A DNA stretch of 64,000 bases from assembly GCF_033436665.1 (NCBI RefSeq), contig NZ_JAWQFO010000001.1, positions 372,001-436,000 of the forward strand. The letters are read 5' to 3'. The position numbers were made by a program, and so were the translations under genes. The DNA comes from JAWQFO01 sp033436665. Lineage in GTDB: Bacteria > Pseudomonadota > Alphaproteobacteria > Rhodobacterales > Rhodobacteraceae. The notes under the pieces were generated by a model. It did no database searches. It was not told the origin of the DNA and saw only the letters and a list, made by a program, of their open reading frames with translations. Below, one piece after another: positions 54,693 to 63,988 of this stretch; within the stretch, counting starts at the first letter, position 1, and each line of letters opens with the position of its first letter.

Positions 54693-54726
54693 CATGCCTC
54701 CGGCGGGGATATTTCCGAACCAGAGA
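54693..54726. repeat. Intergenic repeat, copy 2
   Basis: CCTCCGGCGGGGATATTT followed by CCGAACCAGAGA between acnA and ccmG matches the distal part of the element at 48051-48084. The upstream hairpin of copy 1 is replaced here by the acnA terminator. Confidence 0.55.
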
Positions 54727-54734
54727 GGTGGGGA

Positions 54735-55274
54735 TCAGTTCCGGAGGGCGTCCTCGAGCGCGGGCAGGAAGCGCTGTTCGTAGTCCGAGCCCACAAGCGG
54801 GCCGGCGAAGCGGAAGAGCACGGTGCCCTCGGCGTCGAGAATGAAGGTCTCGGGCGGCGCGGTGACACCCCAGTCGATGGCGGTGCGGCCCCGCGGGTCG
54901 AAGGCCACGGCGGCGAAAGGATTGCCGTCGTCCGCGAGGTAGCTCGTCGCCGCGCCTTCCTGATCCTTGAAGTTGACGCCGATCAGCGGGATGCCCTCGG
55001 CCTGCATCTCGAGCAGCCTGGGATGTTCGGCGTGACAGGGCGGGCACCAGCTGGCCCAGAAGTTGACCAACGTGACTTCGCCGCGCCGCAAATCCTCCGG
55101 CGTAACCGCGGGATAGCCCGGAAGCGCGACCTCGGTCACCGGCGGCGCCGGTTGCCCGACCAGGGTCGAGGGCAGGCCCTCGGGGTCGTCGCGGAACATG
55201 CCGACGGCGGCCAGTGCCACGAAGCCCGCGAAGATGAGCGGCGGGGCGATCATCAGCGGCGAGACCTTAGCCAT
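54735..55274 (-). CDS. ccmG: Cytochrome c maturation thioredoxin CcmG/DsbE
   Basis: 179 residues. One N-terminal anchor helix (PLMIAPPLIFAGFVALAAVG) is followed by a thioredoxin domain with the redox pair in FWASWCPPCHAEHPRLL and the family acidic insert region GVNFKDQEGAA. It reduces apocytochrome c cysteines in the periplasm before heme attachment. The start ATG 55274 overlaps the end of ccmD by 8 nt. It is the last gene of the ten-gene minus-strand run. Confidence 0.93.
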   Translation of the reverse strand: MAKVSPLMIAPPLIFAGFVALAAVGMFRDDPEGLPSTLVGQPAPPVTEVALPGYPAVTPEDLRRGEVTLVNFWASWCPPCHAEHPRLLEMQAEGIPLIGVNFKDQEGAATSYLADDGNPFAAVAFDPRGRTAIDWGVTAPPETFILDAEGTVLFRFAGPLVGSDYEQRFLPALEDALRN

Positions 55275-55425
55275 CCTGCCGCCCCCTGCCCTCGATCCGG
55301 TCGAGTTCTGCGCGCACCTTGCGCCCACGCCGCAGGGTCAGGCCCACGAGCAGAGCCAGCAGCACAAACGAGGCGCCGTAGGCCGACAGCACGGCAACGG
55401 CATATTTGCCGAGGTCGGGGATCAT
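55267..55425 (-). CDS. ccmD: Heme exporter protein CcmD
   Basis: 52 residues. One helix (YAVAVLSAYGASFVLLALLVGLTL) is followed by a basic tail (RRGRKVRAELDR), the standard form of CcmD. It stabilises the CcmABC complex and heme-CcmE release. It overlaps ccmC by 4 nt and ccmG by 8 nt. Confidence 0.88.
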   Translation of the reverse strand: MIPDLGKYAVAVLSAYGASFVLLALLVGLTLRRGRKVRAELDRIEGRGRQDG

Positions 55426-56150
55426 GCGCGGGCCTCGCGTGCGAGCAGCGCACGGGCGCGGCGGACCCGGATCTCGGTGCCGGTGCGGTAGAACACGAGC
55501 GCCACGAACAGCAGGACGAAACCCGCGATGCAGACCAGCAGCGGAAACCAGAACACGTCGGCCACGTGTTCTTCCTTGTCGAGCGAAAGCGAGGCGCCCT
55601 GGTGCAGGCCCTGGTTCCAGAAATTCACGGCATAGCGCGACAGCACCGCGAAGACCGAGCCCACGAGACAGAGGATCGCGGTGAGATCGGCGGCGGTGTC
55701 GGGATCCTCGACCGCCTCCCAGAGCGCGATGTAGCCGAGATAGAACAGGAACAGGATCAGGAACGACGTGAGGCGCGGATCCCAGGCCCACCAGGTGCCC
55801 CACATCGGCTGGCCCCAGATGGCCCCGGTGGCCAGAGCGATAAGCGTCATCACCACGCCGACCGGGGCCGCCGCGCGGGCGGCAAGCGCGCTGACATGGT
55901 GCCGGCGCACCAGCCAGACCAGCGAGGCGACAAGCATCATGAACCACGCGTTGATCGCCATCAGCGCAGAGGGCACGTGCAGGTAGATGATCTTGACCGT
56001 CGAGCCCTGGCGGTAGTCGTCGGGGGTGAAGAAGAAGCCCCAGACCAGCCCGGCGGCGAGACACATCGCCGAGAGCCACCAGAGCGCGGGCAGGATGCGC
56101 TCGCTCAGGCGCAGGAACTTCACGGGGTTGGCGTATTCCCAGAGAGACAT
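55422..56150 (-). CDS. ccmC: Heme exporter protein CcmC
   Basis: 242 residues and six helices. The heme-handling tryptophan-rich motif is WGTWWAWDPRLTS, with conserved His in YLHVPSA and in the periplasmic loop NQGLHQGASL. It presents heme to CcmE. It lies 52 nt below ccmB. The family motif and length are complete. Confidence 0.95.
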   Translation of the reverse strand: MSLWEYANPVKFLRLSERILPALWWLSAMCLAAGLVWGFFFTPDDYRQGSTVKIIYLHVPSALMAINAWFMMLVASLVWLVRRHHVSALAARAAAPVGVVMTLIALATGAIWGQPMWGTWWAWDPRLTSFLILFLFYLGYIALWEAVEDPDTAADLTAILCLVGSVFAVLSRYAVNFWNQGLHQGASLSLDKEEHVADVFWFPLLVCIAGFVLLFVALVFYRTGTEIRVRRARALLAREARA

Positions 56151-56202
56151 GCAGCCTACCTAATCGCGGCGCGCGCGGCGCTCAATGGCCAAAGTGCCGC
56201 CC

Positions 56203-56859
56203 TCACCGCAAGTTCACCCGCAGGACGAGCGCGGCGGCGAAGGGCATCAAGGCGATGACGCCGCAGCTGATCCCGGCCAGCAGGGCCAGCGGGGTCGCGA
56301 GGTCGAGGCCCGCCGCGCCGCGTCGCGCCACCTCGGCCCCGAAGATCAGGGTCGGGACGTAGAGCGGCAGCACCAGCAGCGACATCAGAAGACCACCGCG
56401 CTTGATCCCGACGGTCAGGGCGGCGCCGAAAGTTCCGATCATCGAGAGCGCCGGCGTGCCGAGCAGCAGCGAGAGCACGAGCCAGGCGTAGCCCGGCAAG
56501 GGCAGGTTCAAAAGCACCCCGAGGACAGGGGCGGCCAGCACCAGCGGCAGGCCGGTGGTGATCCAGTGTGCCAGCGCCTTGACGCCCAGCACGCCTTCGA
56601 GCGGCAGCGGCGCGGTAGCCAGAAGGTCGAGCGATCCGTCATCCCAGTCGAGCGCAAGGATGCGGTCGAGCGACAACAGGCAGGCTAGCAATGCGCCGAG
56701 CCAGAGGATGCCGGGCGCGATGCGGCCCAGAAGTTGCGGCTCGGGCCCTACTCCGAAGGGCACCAGGACTGTGACGATGAGAAAGAAGGCCAGTCCCAGC
56801 CCGAAGCCGCCACCTGCGCGCAGGGCCAGCGCCAGGTCACGGCGCAGAAGCGCGATCAC
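56203..56859 (-). CDS. ccmB: Heme exporter membrane protein CcmB
   Basis: 218 residues and six helices. It begins ALLRRDLALALRAGGG, the family N-terminus, and LDWDDGSLDLLATAPLP is the conserved cytoplasmic loop that contacts CcmA. It forms the membrane part of the CcmAB transporter needed to release holo-CcmE. It overlaps ccmA by 4 nt. Confidence 0.93.
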   Translation of the reverse strand: MIALLRRDLALALRAGGGFGLGLAFFLIVTVLVPFGVGPEPQLLGRIAPGILWLGALLACLLSLDRILALDWDDGSLDLLATAPLPLEGVLGVKALAHWITTGLPLVLAAPVLGVLLNLPLPGYAWLVLSLLLGTPALSMIGTFGAALTVGIKRGGLLMSLLVLPLYVPTLIFGAEVARRGAAGLDLATPLALLAGISCGVIALMPFAAALVLRVNLR

Positions 56860-57473
56860 AGGAACGCCTCGTCGCTGGCGCCGGCGTGGGTTCCCGGCGC
56901 CGCGCGAAACCGAGAAAGATCGAGCGCCCGGGCTTCGAGCCCGAGATCGACATGGGTGGCGATCAGAGCGGAGCCACCCTGCCCCAGATGCGCGCGTATC
57001 GCCTCGGCGAAGAGCGCAACAGATCTCGCGTCGAGCGACACGGTCGGTTCGTCGAGCACCCAGAGCGGTCGCCCGGTCACCAAGAGCCGCGCGAGCCCGA
57101 GGCGGCGTTTCTGACCGGCGGAGAGCGTTCCGGCCAACCGGTCCCCGAGGCCGGCGAGATCGAATGCGGCGAGTGCCGCGTCGATCGTCCTTTGCCCGAA
57201 GACGCGGGCCCAGAACGCGAGGTTTTCCTCCACGGTGAGCATCGCCTTCAACCCGTCGGCATGGCCGGCGTAGGCAACCTGGTCTTCGGCGCCGGAAACG
57301 CGGCCCGAGAGCGGTGGCTGCAGCCCTGCGACGGTGCGCAGAAGGGTCGTCTTGCCGACACCATTGGGTCCGCGCAGGACCAGAGCCTCGCCTGCACCGA
57401 GACGGAAAGACACGCCGGTCAGGACCGGAAAGCCACCGCGCGCGACGCAGAGATCGGAGACGTCGAGGGTCAT
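56856..57473 (-). CDS. ccmA: Heme exporter ATPase CcmA
   Basis: 205 residues. Walker A is GPNGVGKTT, the signature is LSAGQKRRLGLARL, Walker B is LWVLDEPTVSL and the switch His is in ATHVDLG. The serine-alanine-glycine-glutamine form of the signature is normal for CcmA. It powers the CcmAB step of cytochrome c maturation. It lies 30 nt below the Mth938-like gene. Confidence 0.93.
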   Translation of the reverse strand: MTLDVSDLCVARGGFPVLTGVSFRLGAGEALVLRGPNGVGKTTLLRTVAGLQPPLSGRVSGAEDQVAYAGHADGLKAMLTVEENLAFWARVFGQRTIDAALAAFDLAGLGDRLAGTLSAGQKRRLGLARLLVTGRPLWVLDEPTVSLDARSVALFAEAIRAHLGQGGSALIATHVDLGLEARALDLSRFRAAPGTHAGASDEAFL

Positions 57474-57503
57474 CTGGGGTTTGCAGTCACCTGAGCTTCG
57501 CGA

Positions 57504-57857
57504 TCACACCGGGATCAGGGCCAGCGCCACGCGGCGGCCTTCGCTCAGCAGGATATTGTAGGTCCGGCAGGCGGCGGGCGAGGCCATCACCTCGATGCCG
57601 AGACCGGCGTCCTCGAGGCGCGCGCGCAGAGCGGTGGGGATATGTGCCGTCTCGCCGCCCGTACCGACGAAGATCACGTCCGCCGCGTCGGCGACCGCGA
57701 GCAGCGTCTCGGCGTCCTCATAGCCGCCCCAGGGGCAGGTCCCGGCCTGGCTGGTCAATACCGGGCCGTCGAAGACCTCGCCGCCGATGCGAAAAAACCC
57801 GGGGCCGTAGCCGTCGACGGGCCGCGCGTCGGTGAATGTGATCTCGTTCAGACGCAT
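57504..57857 (-). CDS. Mth938-like domain protein
   Basis: 117 residues. The pattern DGYGPGFFRIGG, FDGPVLTS, FVGTGGETAHIP, GIEVMASPAACRTYNIL and GRRVALALIP is that of the Mth938/NDUFAF3 family (PF04430). The mitochondrial member is an assembly factor for respiratory complex I. The bacterial role is not known. Genes of this family often follow secF in alphaproteobacteria. Here a permease gene lies between. The start at ATG 57857 is 13 nt below that permease gene. Confidence 0.88.
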   Translation of the reverse strand: MRLNEITFTDARPVDGYGPGFFRIGGEVFDGPVLTSQAGTCPWGGYEDAETLLAVADAADVIFVGTGGETAHIPTALRARLEDAGLGIEVMASPAACRTYNILLSEGRRVALALIPV

Positions 57858-57870
57858 GGTGCAGTCTCCG

Positions 57871-58623
57871 TCAGTTCCAGATCGGCAGGCCGACAATAGC
57901 CGATGTGGCGATGATGATATAGGCCACCACGCGGTAGGCACGATCGAAATCCGGCCGGAAGATCGCGGCGCCGGCGAGATTGCCCAGAACATTCGGGACC
58001 GCAAGCAGAAGACCGATCCAGACCGCCTCGGCGTAGAGGGTTCCGTTCTCGGCGTAAACGCCCATCAGGACGATGTCGTAGAGAAACAGGAAGGCCATCG
58101 TGGTGCCGCGCACCACGTCCGCGGGCAGCCGGCTGGCGAGGTAAAGCAGGATGAGCGGCGGGCCTGGAAGACCCGCGACGCCGCCCAGCACGCCGCAAAG
58201 ACCGCCCGTGACCAGCACCAGCGTCGGGGTCATGGCGCCGCGGTACCGCAGGCCCGAGATCAGCAGGCCCAGCATGACCAGCGCAAGAACGCTTACCGCA
58301 GAGCGGAAAAGGTCGGGATCGAGCGTGATCAGAATCGCAACGCCGATCGGAAGGCCGAGAACCATCGCGCCTGCGAGCCGCGCGAGATCCGGCAGATGCA
58401 CCGTGCGCACGGCGCGGCGCAGGATCGGCAGAGGTCCGAAGAAATCCGCGATGGTCATCGCCGTGATCGCCGCGATCGGCGGCAAGAACACCGCGCTCAC
58501 GGGAAGCAGAACCAGCCCCGAGCCGAAGCCCGCGAACCCGCGCACCGTGCCCGCTGCGAAAGAGGCAAGGGCCAGCCAGATCAGACCTTCCGTCGCAAGC
58601 GCGGCGGAAAGCGCGTCAGGCAT
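57871..58623 (-). CDS. TauE/SafE family sulfite or organoanion exporter
   Basis: 250 residues and eight helices. The two repeat motifs of the family are FAAGTVRGFAGFGSGLVLLP near the N-terminus and LCGVLGGVAGLPGPPLILLYL past the middle. Known members export sulfite, sulfoacetate or related anions. The substrate here is unknown. The start overlaps the end of secF by 8 nt, so it is translated with the Sec genes. Confidence 0.85.
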   Translation of the reverse strand: MPDALSAALATEGLIWLALASFAAGTVRGFAGFGSGLVLLPVSAVFLPPIAAITAMTIADFFGPLPILRRAVRTVHLPDLARLAGAMVLGLPIGVAILITLDPDLFRSAVSVLALVMLGLLISGLRYRGAMTPTLVLVTGGLCGVLGGVAGLPGPPLILLYLASRLPADVVRGTTMAFLFLYDIVLMGVYAENGTLYAEAVWIGLLLAVPNVLGNLAGAAIFRPDFDRAYRVVAYIIIATSAIVGLPIWN

Positions 58624-59584
58624 CCACGTTCGAGAACTGCGTTCCGGCGTTGGCGTCTGGCTTGGACCAGTCGCGCTTGACCCCGAGGTAGAGCAGGATG
58701 GCCGAGGCCACGAAGATCGACGAGTAGGTGCCGACAATCACGCCCCAGATCATCGCGAAGACGAAGCCGCGGATGACGTCGCCGCCGAGCACGTAGAGCG
58801 ATACCAGCGCCAAGAGCGTGGTCAGCGAGGTCATGATCGTGCGGCTCAGCGTCTCGTTTATCGACAGGTTCAGAACTTCTTTCAGCGGACGCTTCTTGTA
58901 CTTTCGCAGGTTCTCGCGGACACGGTCGAAGACCACCACGGTATCGTTCAGCGAATAGCCGACGATGGTCAGCAGCGCCGCGATGATCGCGAGATCGAAC
59001 CGGATCTGGATCTCCGAGAACACCCCGATGGTCAGCACTACGTCATGCACCAGTGCCAGCACGGCCCCGAGCGCGAACTGCCATTCGAAACGCAGCCAGA
59101 TGTAGACCAGCACAGCCGCGATGGCGAGCGCCACGGCGATGACCGCGGTCTGGATCAACTCGCCCGATACCTTGGGACCGACGGATTCCACCGACACGAA
59201 CTCGATATCCGGCCGGACCGTGCGCAGCGCCTCCTGGACGGCGGTGATCAATTCGGCCGAGACGGCCTCCTGGTCGTCCTGGGCCTGGATGCGGATCATC
59301 GCGACGTTCTCGTCCGGACCGAAGGTCGGGTCGAAGATCTCGGTGATGGTGATGTCGCCAAGCTCGAGCGGGTCGATCGCACCACGGTATTCCCCGATAT
59401 CGACCGGGCGCGGGCTTTCGGTCCTGATCGTCGTCCCGCCGCGGAAGTCGATCCCGAAGTTCAATCCCTGCACCATGAAGGAGCCGAAGGCGACCACCAT
59501 CATCACCGCGGAAATGCCGAGCCACAGCTTCCAGCGGCTGAAGAAATCGAAGGACGTTTCGTCTTTGACCAGTCTCAGGCGCAT
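58616..59584 (-). CDS. secF: Protein translocase subunit SecF
   Basis: 322 residues and six helices with a large first periplasmic loop. GINFGIDFRGGT-type residues are seen as LNFGIDFRGGTTI. DYTVNDTVVVFDRVREN-like residues appear as GYSLNDTVVVFDRVREN, with the conserved Asp and Arg used in proton coupling. With SecD it uses the proton gradient to complete protein export. It starts 1 nt after secD and overlaps the next gene by 8 nt. Confidence 0.95.
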   Translation of the reverse strand: MRLRLVKDETSFDFFSRWKLWLGISAVMMVVAFGSFMVQGLNFGIDFRGGTTIRTESPRPVDIGEYRGAIDPLELGDITITEIFDPTFGPDENVAMIRIQAQDDQEAVSAELITAVQEALRTVRPDIEFVSVESVGPKVSGELIQTAVIAVALAIAAVLVYIWLRFEWQFALGAVLALVHDVVLTIGVFSEIQIRFDLAIIAALLTIVGYSLNDTVVVFDRVRENLRKYKKRPLKEVLNLSINETLSRTIMTSLTTLLALVSLYVLGGDVIRGFVFAMIWGVIVGTYSSIFVASAILLYLGVKRDWSKPDANAGTQFSNVDA

Positions 59585-59585
59585 G

Positions 59586-61247
59586 TCAGACCTCGATCGT
59601 CTTGGGGCGGCGGCGTTCGAACCAGATGATCACCAGCAGGCGCGTCACGAAGATCGCGGTGAACACGGAAGTGATGATTCCCAGCCCGAGGGTGATCGCG
59701 AAGCCACGGACCGGCCCCGATCCCATCGCGAAGAGGATGATGGCGGTGATCAGCGTGGTGATGTTGGCGTCGACGATGGCCGACATCGCCCGCTCGTAGC
59801 CGAGGCTAATCGCGCGCGCAGGTCCCTTGGCAGTTCTCAATTCCTCGCGGATTCGCTCGAAGATCAGTACGTTGGCGTCGACCGCCATGCCGACGGTCAG
59901 CACGATCCCGGCGATGCCCGGCAGTGTCAGCGTGGCGCCGATCAGGCTGAGCAGACCGAAGATCAGGCCGATGTTCACGATCAAAGCGACGTTGGCGAAG
60001 AACCCGAACAATCCGTAGCTCAGCCCCATGAACACGAGCACCGCGGCAAAAGCGACCATCGTCGCAACCTTGCCGGCGTCGATGCTGTCCTGGCCCAGTT
60101 CCGGACCGATGGTGCGTTCCTCGAGGAAGTCGAGCCCCGCGGGCAGCGCGCCGGCGCGCAGCAGGATGGCGAGGTTCGTGGACTCTTCCACGCTGAAATT
60201 GCCTGTGATGATGCCCGAGCCGCCGGGGATATGGCTCTGGATCACCGGGGCGCTGATCACCTCGTCGTCGAGCACGATGGCGAAGGGCGCGCCGATATTC
60301 TCGGCGGTATAGTCGCCGAACTTGCGCGCGCCCGCGGTGTTGAAGCGGAAGTTGACCGCCGGACGGCTGCTCTGGTCGAAGGCGGGCTGCGCATCGACCA
60401 GCTCTTCGCCGGTGACCACAGGTGCGGATTCGATGACATAGAAGGTGCCGGGCTCGTCGAGCGAGGGCACGATCTTGTTGCCGATGCCGGGATTGACGTC
60501 GCCGTCGCTGCCCCGCGACACGACCGGGTTGAAGGTCAACTGCGCCGTGGTGCCGATGATTTCCTTGAGCTCGCCGGCAGAACCGATGCCAGGCACCTGT
60601 ATCAGGATCCGGCTGGCGCCCTGCCGCTGGATCGTCGGCTCACGCGTTCCGACTTCGTCGATCCGCCGGCGAATGATCTCGAGGCTCTGCTGCACGGTCC
60701 GCTCGTCGGTGGCGAGCCGTTCGGCCTCGGTCAGGTTCACGATGATCGTGTCGCCCTCGGCACGCGCCTCGATGTCGGTGACTCCGACACCGGTCAGCGA
60801 CGTGACCGGGTTCGCGAGGCCGCGCACGACCTCCAGCGCCCGGTCCATACCTTCGGGCTGCGAGATCTTGACGCGCAGCTCGTCTTCGGGGCCGGGCTGA
60901 AGGCGGATCGTGCCGACGGTGGACCGTTCCGGCCGAAGCGCGTCGCGGACGTCGGGCCAGAGCACTTCCATGCGGCTGGCATAGACGTCCTCGACCTGGA
61001 CCTCGGCCAGAAGATGCGCGCCGCCGCGCAGGTCGAGACCGAGGTTGACGAGGCCGGAGGGCAGCCAGGATGGCCACTGGCCGGCCTGAGCTTCGAGTTC
61101 GGGCGACGACGACCCCAGCTCGATTGCCGCAACGGCGTCATTGTGCTGCTCGACGCGGGTATAAAAGGCATTGGGAAACGCCATCGCGAGACCACCGACG
61201 CACAAAAGCACGATCAGGACGCGTTTCCAGGTTTCAAGCTGAATCAT
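59586..61247 (-). CDS. secD: Protein translocase subunit SecD
   Basis: 553 residues. The first helix is at 10-30 or so, followed by the periplasmic P1 domain with LGLDLRGGAHLLAEV and the SecD family core, then five C-terminal helices with VGMAVDANVLIFERIREEL, the conserved proton-relay helix. It partners SecF. It lies 33 nt below yajC. Confidence 0.96.
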   Translation of the reverse strand: MIQLETWKRVLIVLLCVGGLAMAFPNAFYTRVEQHNDAVAAIELGSSSPELEAQAGQWPSWLPSGLVNLGLDLRGGAHLLAEVQVEDVYASRMEVLWPDVRDALRPERSTVGTIRLQPGPEDELRVKISQPEGMDRALEVVRGLANPVTSLTGVGVTDIEARAEGDTIIVNLTEAERLATDERTVQQSLEIIRRRIDEVGTREPTIQRQGASRILIQVPGIGSAGELKEIIGTTAQLTFNPVVSRGSDGDVNPGIGNKIVPSLDEPGTFYVIESAPVVTGEELVDAQPAFDQSSRPAVNFRFNTAGARKFGDYTAENIGAPFAIVLDDEVISAPVIQSHIPGGSGIITGNFSVEESTNLAILLRAGALPAGLDFLEERTIGPELGQDSIDAGKVATMVAFAAVLVFMGLSYGLFGFFANVALIVNIGLIFGLLSLIGATLTLPGIAGIVLTVGMAVDANVLIFERIREELRTAKGPARAISLGYERAMSAIVDANITTLITAIILFAMGSGPVRGFAITLGLGIITSVFTAIFVTRLLVIIWFERRRPKTIEV

Positions 61248-61280
61248 AATGGCGCCTTTTCAGCGTCTTGGAGCGTGACG

Positions 61281-61559
61281 TTACTTTGCGGGCTCGGTCT
61301 TGGAGATCACCGTGGCGATGGTGTTCTGGATCACCCGGACCTTGACGCCCTCTGCGATCTCGAGCTCGAGTTCGCCGTCGTCCTTGACCTTCGAGACCTT
61401 GCCCACGATGCCGCCCTGGGTCACCACCTGGTCGCCCCGGCGCAACGCCTTCACCATGGCCTGATGTTCCTTCATCTTCTTCTGCTGCGGCCGGATGAGC
61501 AGGAAGTACATGATTGCGAAAATCAGGATGAGGGGAACGAACTGGGCGACACCTTCCAT
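61281..61559 (-). CDS. yajC: Preprotein translocase subunit YajC
   Basis: 92 residues. One N-terminal helix (FVPLILIFAIMYFLLI) runs into RPQQKKMKEHQAMVKALRRGDQVVT, the diagnostic YajC sequence. It belongs to the SecDF-YajC accessory complex. It is the first gene of the minus-strand run, and its promoter should lie in the 250 nt shared with the divergent protease gene. Confidence 0.95.
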   Translation of the reverse strand: MEGVAQFVPLILIFAIMYFLLIRPQQKKMKEHQAMVKALRRGDQVVTQGGIVGKVSKVKDDGELELEIAEGVKVRVIQNTIATVISKTEPAK

Positions 61560-61813
61560 GGGGCGATCCTTCTTGTGGCTGGCTGGGGGCGGCTGCCCGA
61601 ATTTCGGCAGAACCTATGGGCTGCGGCGGTGCAGCGCAAGGTGAAAGCAAGCCGCGTTTCGTCGGGTTTTTCGAGACCGTCGCACGGCGCATTTCGGATT
61701 CGGGCTTGGCCTCGTCCCGCCCGCGCGCCATCATGGCACCGTCGCGTGTCCGGCTAAGAAACACCGGTTCCGCGTAACCGCCCGCCCACCCTGTCATGCG
61801 GCCCCGGGACCCG

Positions 61814-62605
61814 ATGAAACGTCATTGCCTCGCCTCCCTGCTGTCGCTTGTCTTCGCCCTGCCTCTCGCAGTCGGGGCCGGGGCGCAGGACGCGTCGACG
61901 GCGGCCGAGGCACAGGCACCCGTGCAAGTCCTCATGTTGCCGCTTCTCGAACCGGATGAGCGCGCGCGGTGGACGGCCATCGGAGCGGTCAACAGGGCCG
62001 GGTTGACGACACGGGCGGGATGCACCGGCACCTTGGTGGCGCCTGACCTCGTGCTGACGGCCGCGCACTGCGTGCCGAACCAATGGGGACCCGACGCGGC
62101 CGGCGGCCACAGGGTATTTGTCGCGGGCCTGGATGTCGGCGGGCACGTGACGCACCGGCGCTCGGACGAGATCACCCAGCACCCGGTCTATCTGGCCGCG
62201 CGCGGCACCATGCGGTTCGGCTTCGACATCGCCGTCTTCACGCTCGACACGCCGATCCCGAGCGATCTCGTTGCGCCGCTCGAGATCGCACCGCGTGAGG
62301 CCGAGCGCGCGGCCGACCGGTTCGGCATTGTCGGCTATGCGCGCAAACGCCCCTACGCGCTCTCCGGTCGTTTCGATTGCCTGCCCGTCCCGTCGCCCTA
62401 CCCCGGCGCGATCGTCACAGACTGCCCCGTGGTCAGTGGCAACTCGGGCGCGCCGCTACTGGTCGAGGCGGACGGCAAATGGCGTGTCGCCGGGGTCCTC
62501 GTGGCGACATTGGGCAAGGTCGGACCGGGGCGGTCGATGGCCATTCCCCTGCCCGACTGGGTGCGCGACCGCATCGACGCCGCGCGCGAAGCGGCGGGCG
62601 GCTGA
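61814..62605 (+). CDS. Periplasmic trypsin-like serine protease
   Basis: 263 residues. A signal peptide (LASLLSLVFALPLAVGAGA) precedes a chymotrypsin-fold domain. The triad is His in LTAAHCVPN, Asp in GFDIAVFTL and Ser in VVSGNSGAPLL. Cys pairs around His and Ser (GCTGT...AHC; FDCLP...TDCP) could form two disulfides. There is no PDZ domain, so it is not a DegP type. I prefer ATG 61814. An in-frame ATG at 61796 adds six residues before the signal. The substrate is unknown. Confidence 0.88.
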   Translation: MKRHCLASLLSLVFALPLAVGAGAQDASTAAEAQAPVQVLMLPLLEPDERARWTAIGAVNRAGLTTRAGCTGTLVAPDLVLTAAHCVPNQWGPDAAGGHRVFVAGLDVGGHVTHRRSDEITQHPVYLAARGTMRFGFDIAVFTLDTPIPSDLVAPLEIAPREAERAADRFGIVGYARKRPYALSGRFDCLPVPSPYPGAIVTDCPVVSGNSGAPLLVEADGKWRVAGVLVATLGKVGPGRSMAIPLPDWVRDRIDAAREAAGG

Positions 62606-62695
62606 CGCGCGGCACGCTGCGACACGATCCCGGTTACGGTCCGCCGCCAGATCGGTCATAAGGGCGCCGGAACGACTCAGACCGGGACCAGAGCA

Positions 62696-63988
62696 ATGCA
62701 CGACATCCGCGCGATCCGCGAAAACCCTGACGCCTTCGATGCCGCCCTCGCGCGGCGCGGGGATGCGCCGGTGTCGTCCGAGATCCTGGCGCTCGACGAA
62801 GCCCGCCGCGCCCGGATCACCGAGGCCGAACAGGCCAGGGCCGACCAGAACCGCGCCTCGAAGGAGGTCGGCGCCGCCAAGGCCAAGGGCGACGAGGCCG
62901 AATTCGAGCGACTGCGCGCGCTGGTGGCCGAGAAGAAAGCCGCCGTGGCGGCGCTCCAGGCCGAGGCGGGCGCGTTCGATGCGAAGCTAACGGACATGCT
63001 GGCACGTATCGCCAACCTCCCGGCCGAGGACGTGCCCGAGGGGGCCGACGAAGAAGACAACGTCGAGGTAAATCGCTGGGGCACGCCTGCCGAGTTCGAC
63101 TTCACGCCGAAGGAACATTACGAAATCGCCGGTGTCGCCGCGTCGATGGATTTCGAGACCGCCGCCAAGACCTCCGGCGCGCGCTTCGTGATGCTGAAAG
63201 GTGCTGTGGCACGCATTCACCGGGCGCTGGCGCAGTTCATGCTCGACACCCACACTGGCGAGAACGGGCTGACCGAGATCAACGCACCCGTGCTCGTGCG
63301 CGACGAGGCGATGTACGGCACCGACAAGCTGCCGAAGTTCGGCGACGACAGCTACCAGACCACCAACGGCTGGTGGCTGGTGCCCACCTCGGAAGTGACG
63401 CTGACCTACTCGGTCGCGGGCGACGTGCTGGAGGCCGATGACCTGCCGGTCCGGTTGACGGCGCATACGCTGTGTTTCCGGTCCGAGGCGGGATCGGCGG
63501 GCCGCGACACCGCCGGCATGCTGCGCCAGCACCAGTTCGAGAAGGTCGAGATGGTCTCGATCACCCATCCCGACACCTCTGACGACGAACAGAAACGTAT
63601 GCTGCGCTGCGCCGAGGACATCCTCGAACGGCTCGGCATCCCCTACCGCACGGTGATCCTTTGCACCGGCGACATGGGGTTCGGGGCGCGGCGCACCTTC
63701 GACATCGAGGCGTGGCTGCCTGGCCAGAACGCCTATCGCGAGATCTCGTCGGTCTCGACCACGGGCGACTTCCAGGCGCGGCGCATGAACGCCCGGTTCA
63801 AGCCCGCCGATGGCGGCAAGCCGCAATTCGTACACACGCTGAACGGCTCCGGGCTCGCCGTCGGGCGCGCCCTGATCGCGGTGCTGGAAAACGGCCAGCG
63901 CGAAGACGGCTCGGTTGTCCTGCCCGAGGCGCTGGCGCCTTATCTTGGCGGCAAGACCACGCTCGGCGCGGACGGGACGTTGTCCTAG
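62696..63988 (+). CDS. serS: Seryl-tRNA synthetase
   Basis: 430 residues, full length. The N-terminal coiled-coil arm (about 30-100) binds tRNA-Ser. Class II motif 2 is FRSEAGSAGRDTAGMLRQHQF, split here by its conserved residues, followed by KVEMV. Motif 3 is LNGSGLAVGRALIAVLEN. It charges tRNA-Ser and tRNA-Sec with serine. It ends 12 nt before the right edge of the window. Confidence 0.96.
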   Translation: MHDIRAIRENPDAFDAALARRGDAPVSSEILALDEARRARITEAEQARADQNRASKEVGAAKAKGDEAEFERLRALVAEKKAAVAALQAEAGAFDAKLTDMLARIANLPAEDVPEGADEEDNVEVNRWGTPAEFDFTPKEHYEIAGVAASMDFETAAKTSGARFVMLKGAVARIHRALAQFMLDTHTGENGLTEINAPVLVRDEAMYGTDKLPKFGDDSYQTTNGWWLVPTSEVTLTYSVAGDVLEADDLPVRLTAHTLCFRSEAGSAGRDTAGMLRQHQFEKVEMVSITHPDTSDDEQKRMLRCAEDILERLGIPYRTVILCTGDMGFGARRTFDIEAWLPGQNAYREISSVSTTGDFQARRMNARFKPADGGKPQFVHTLNGSGLAVGRALIAVLENGQREDGSVVLPEALAPYLGGKTTLGADGTLS

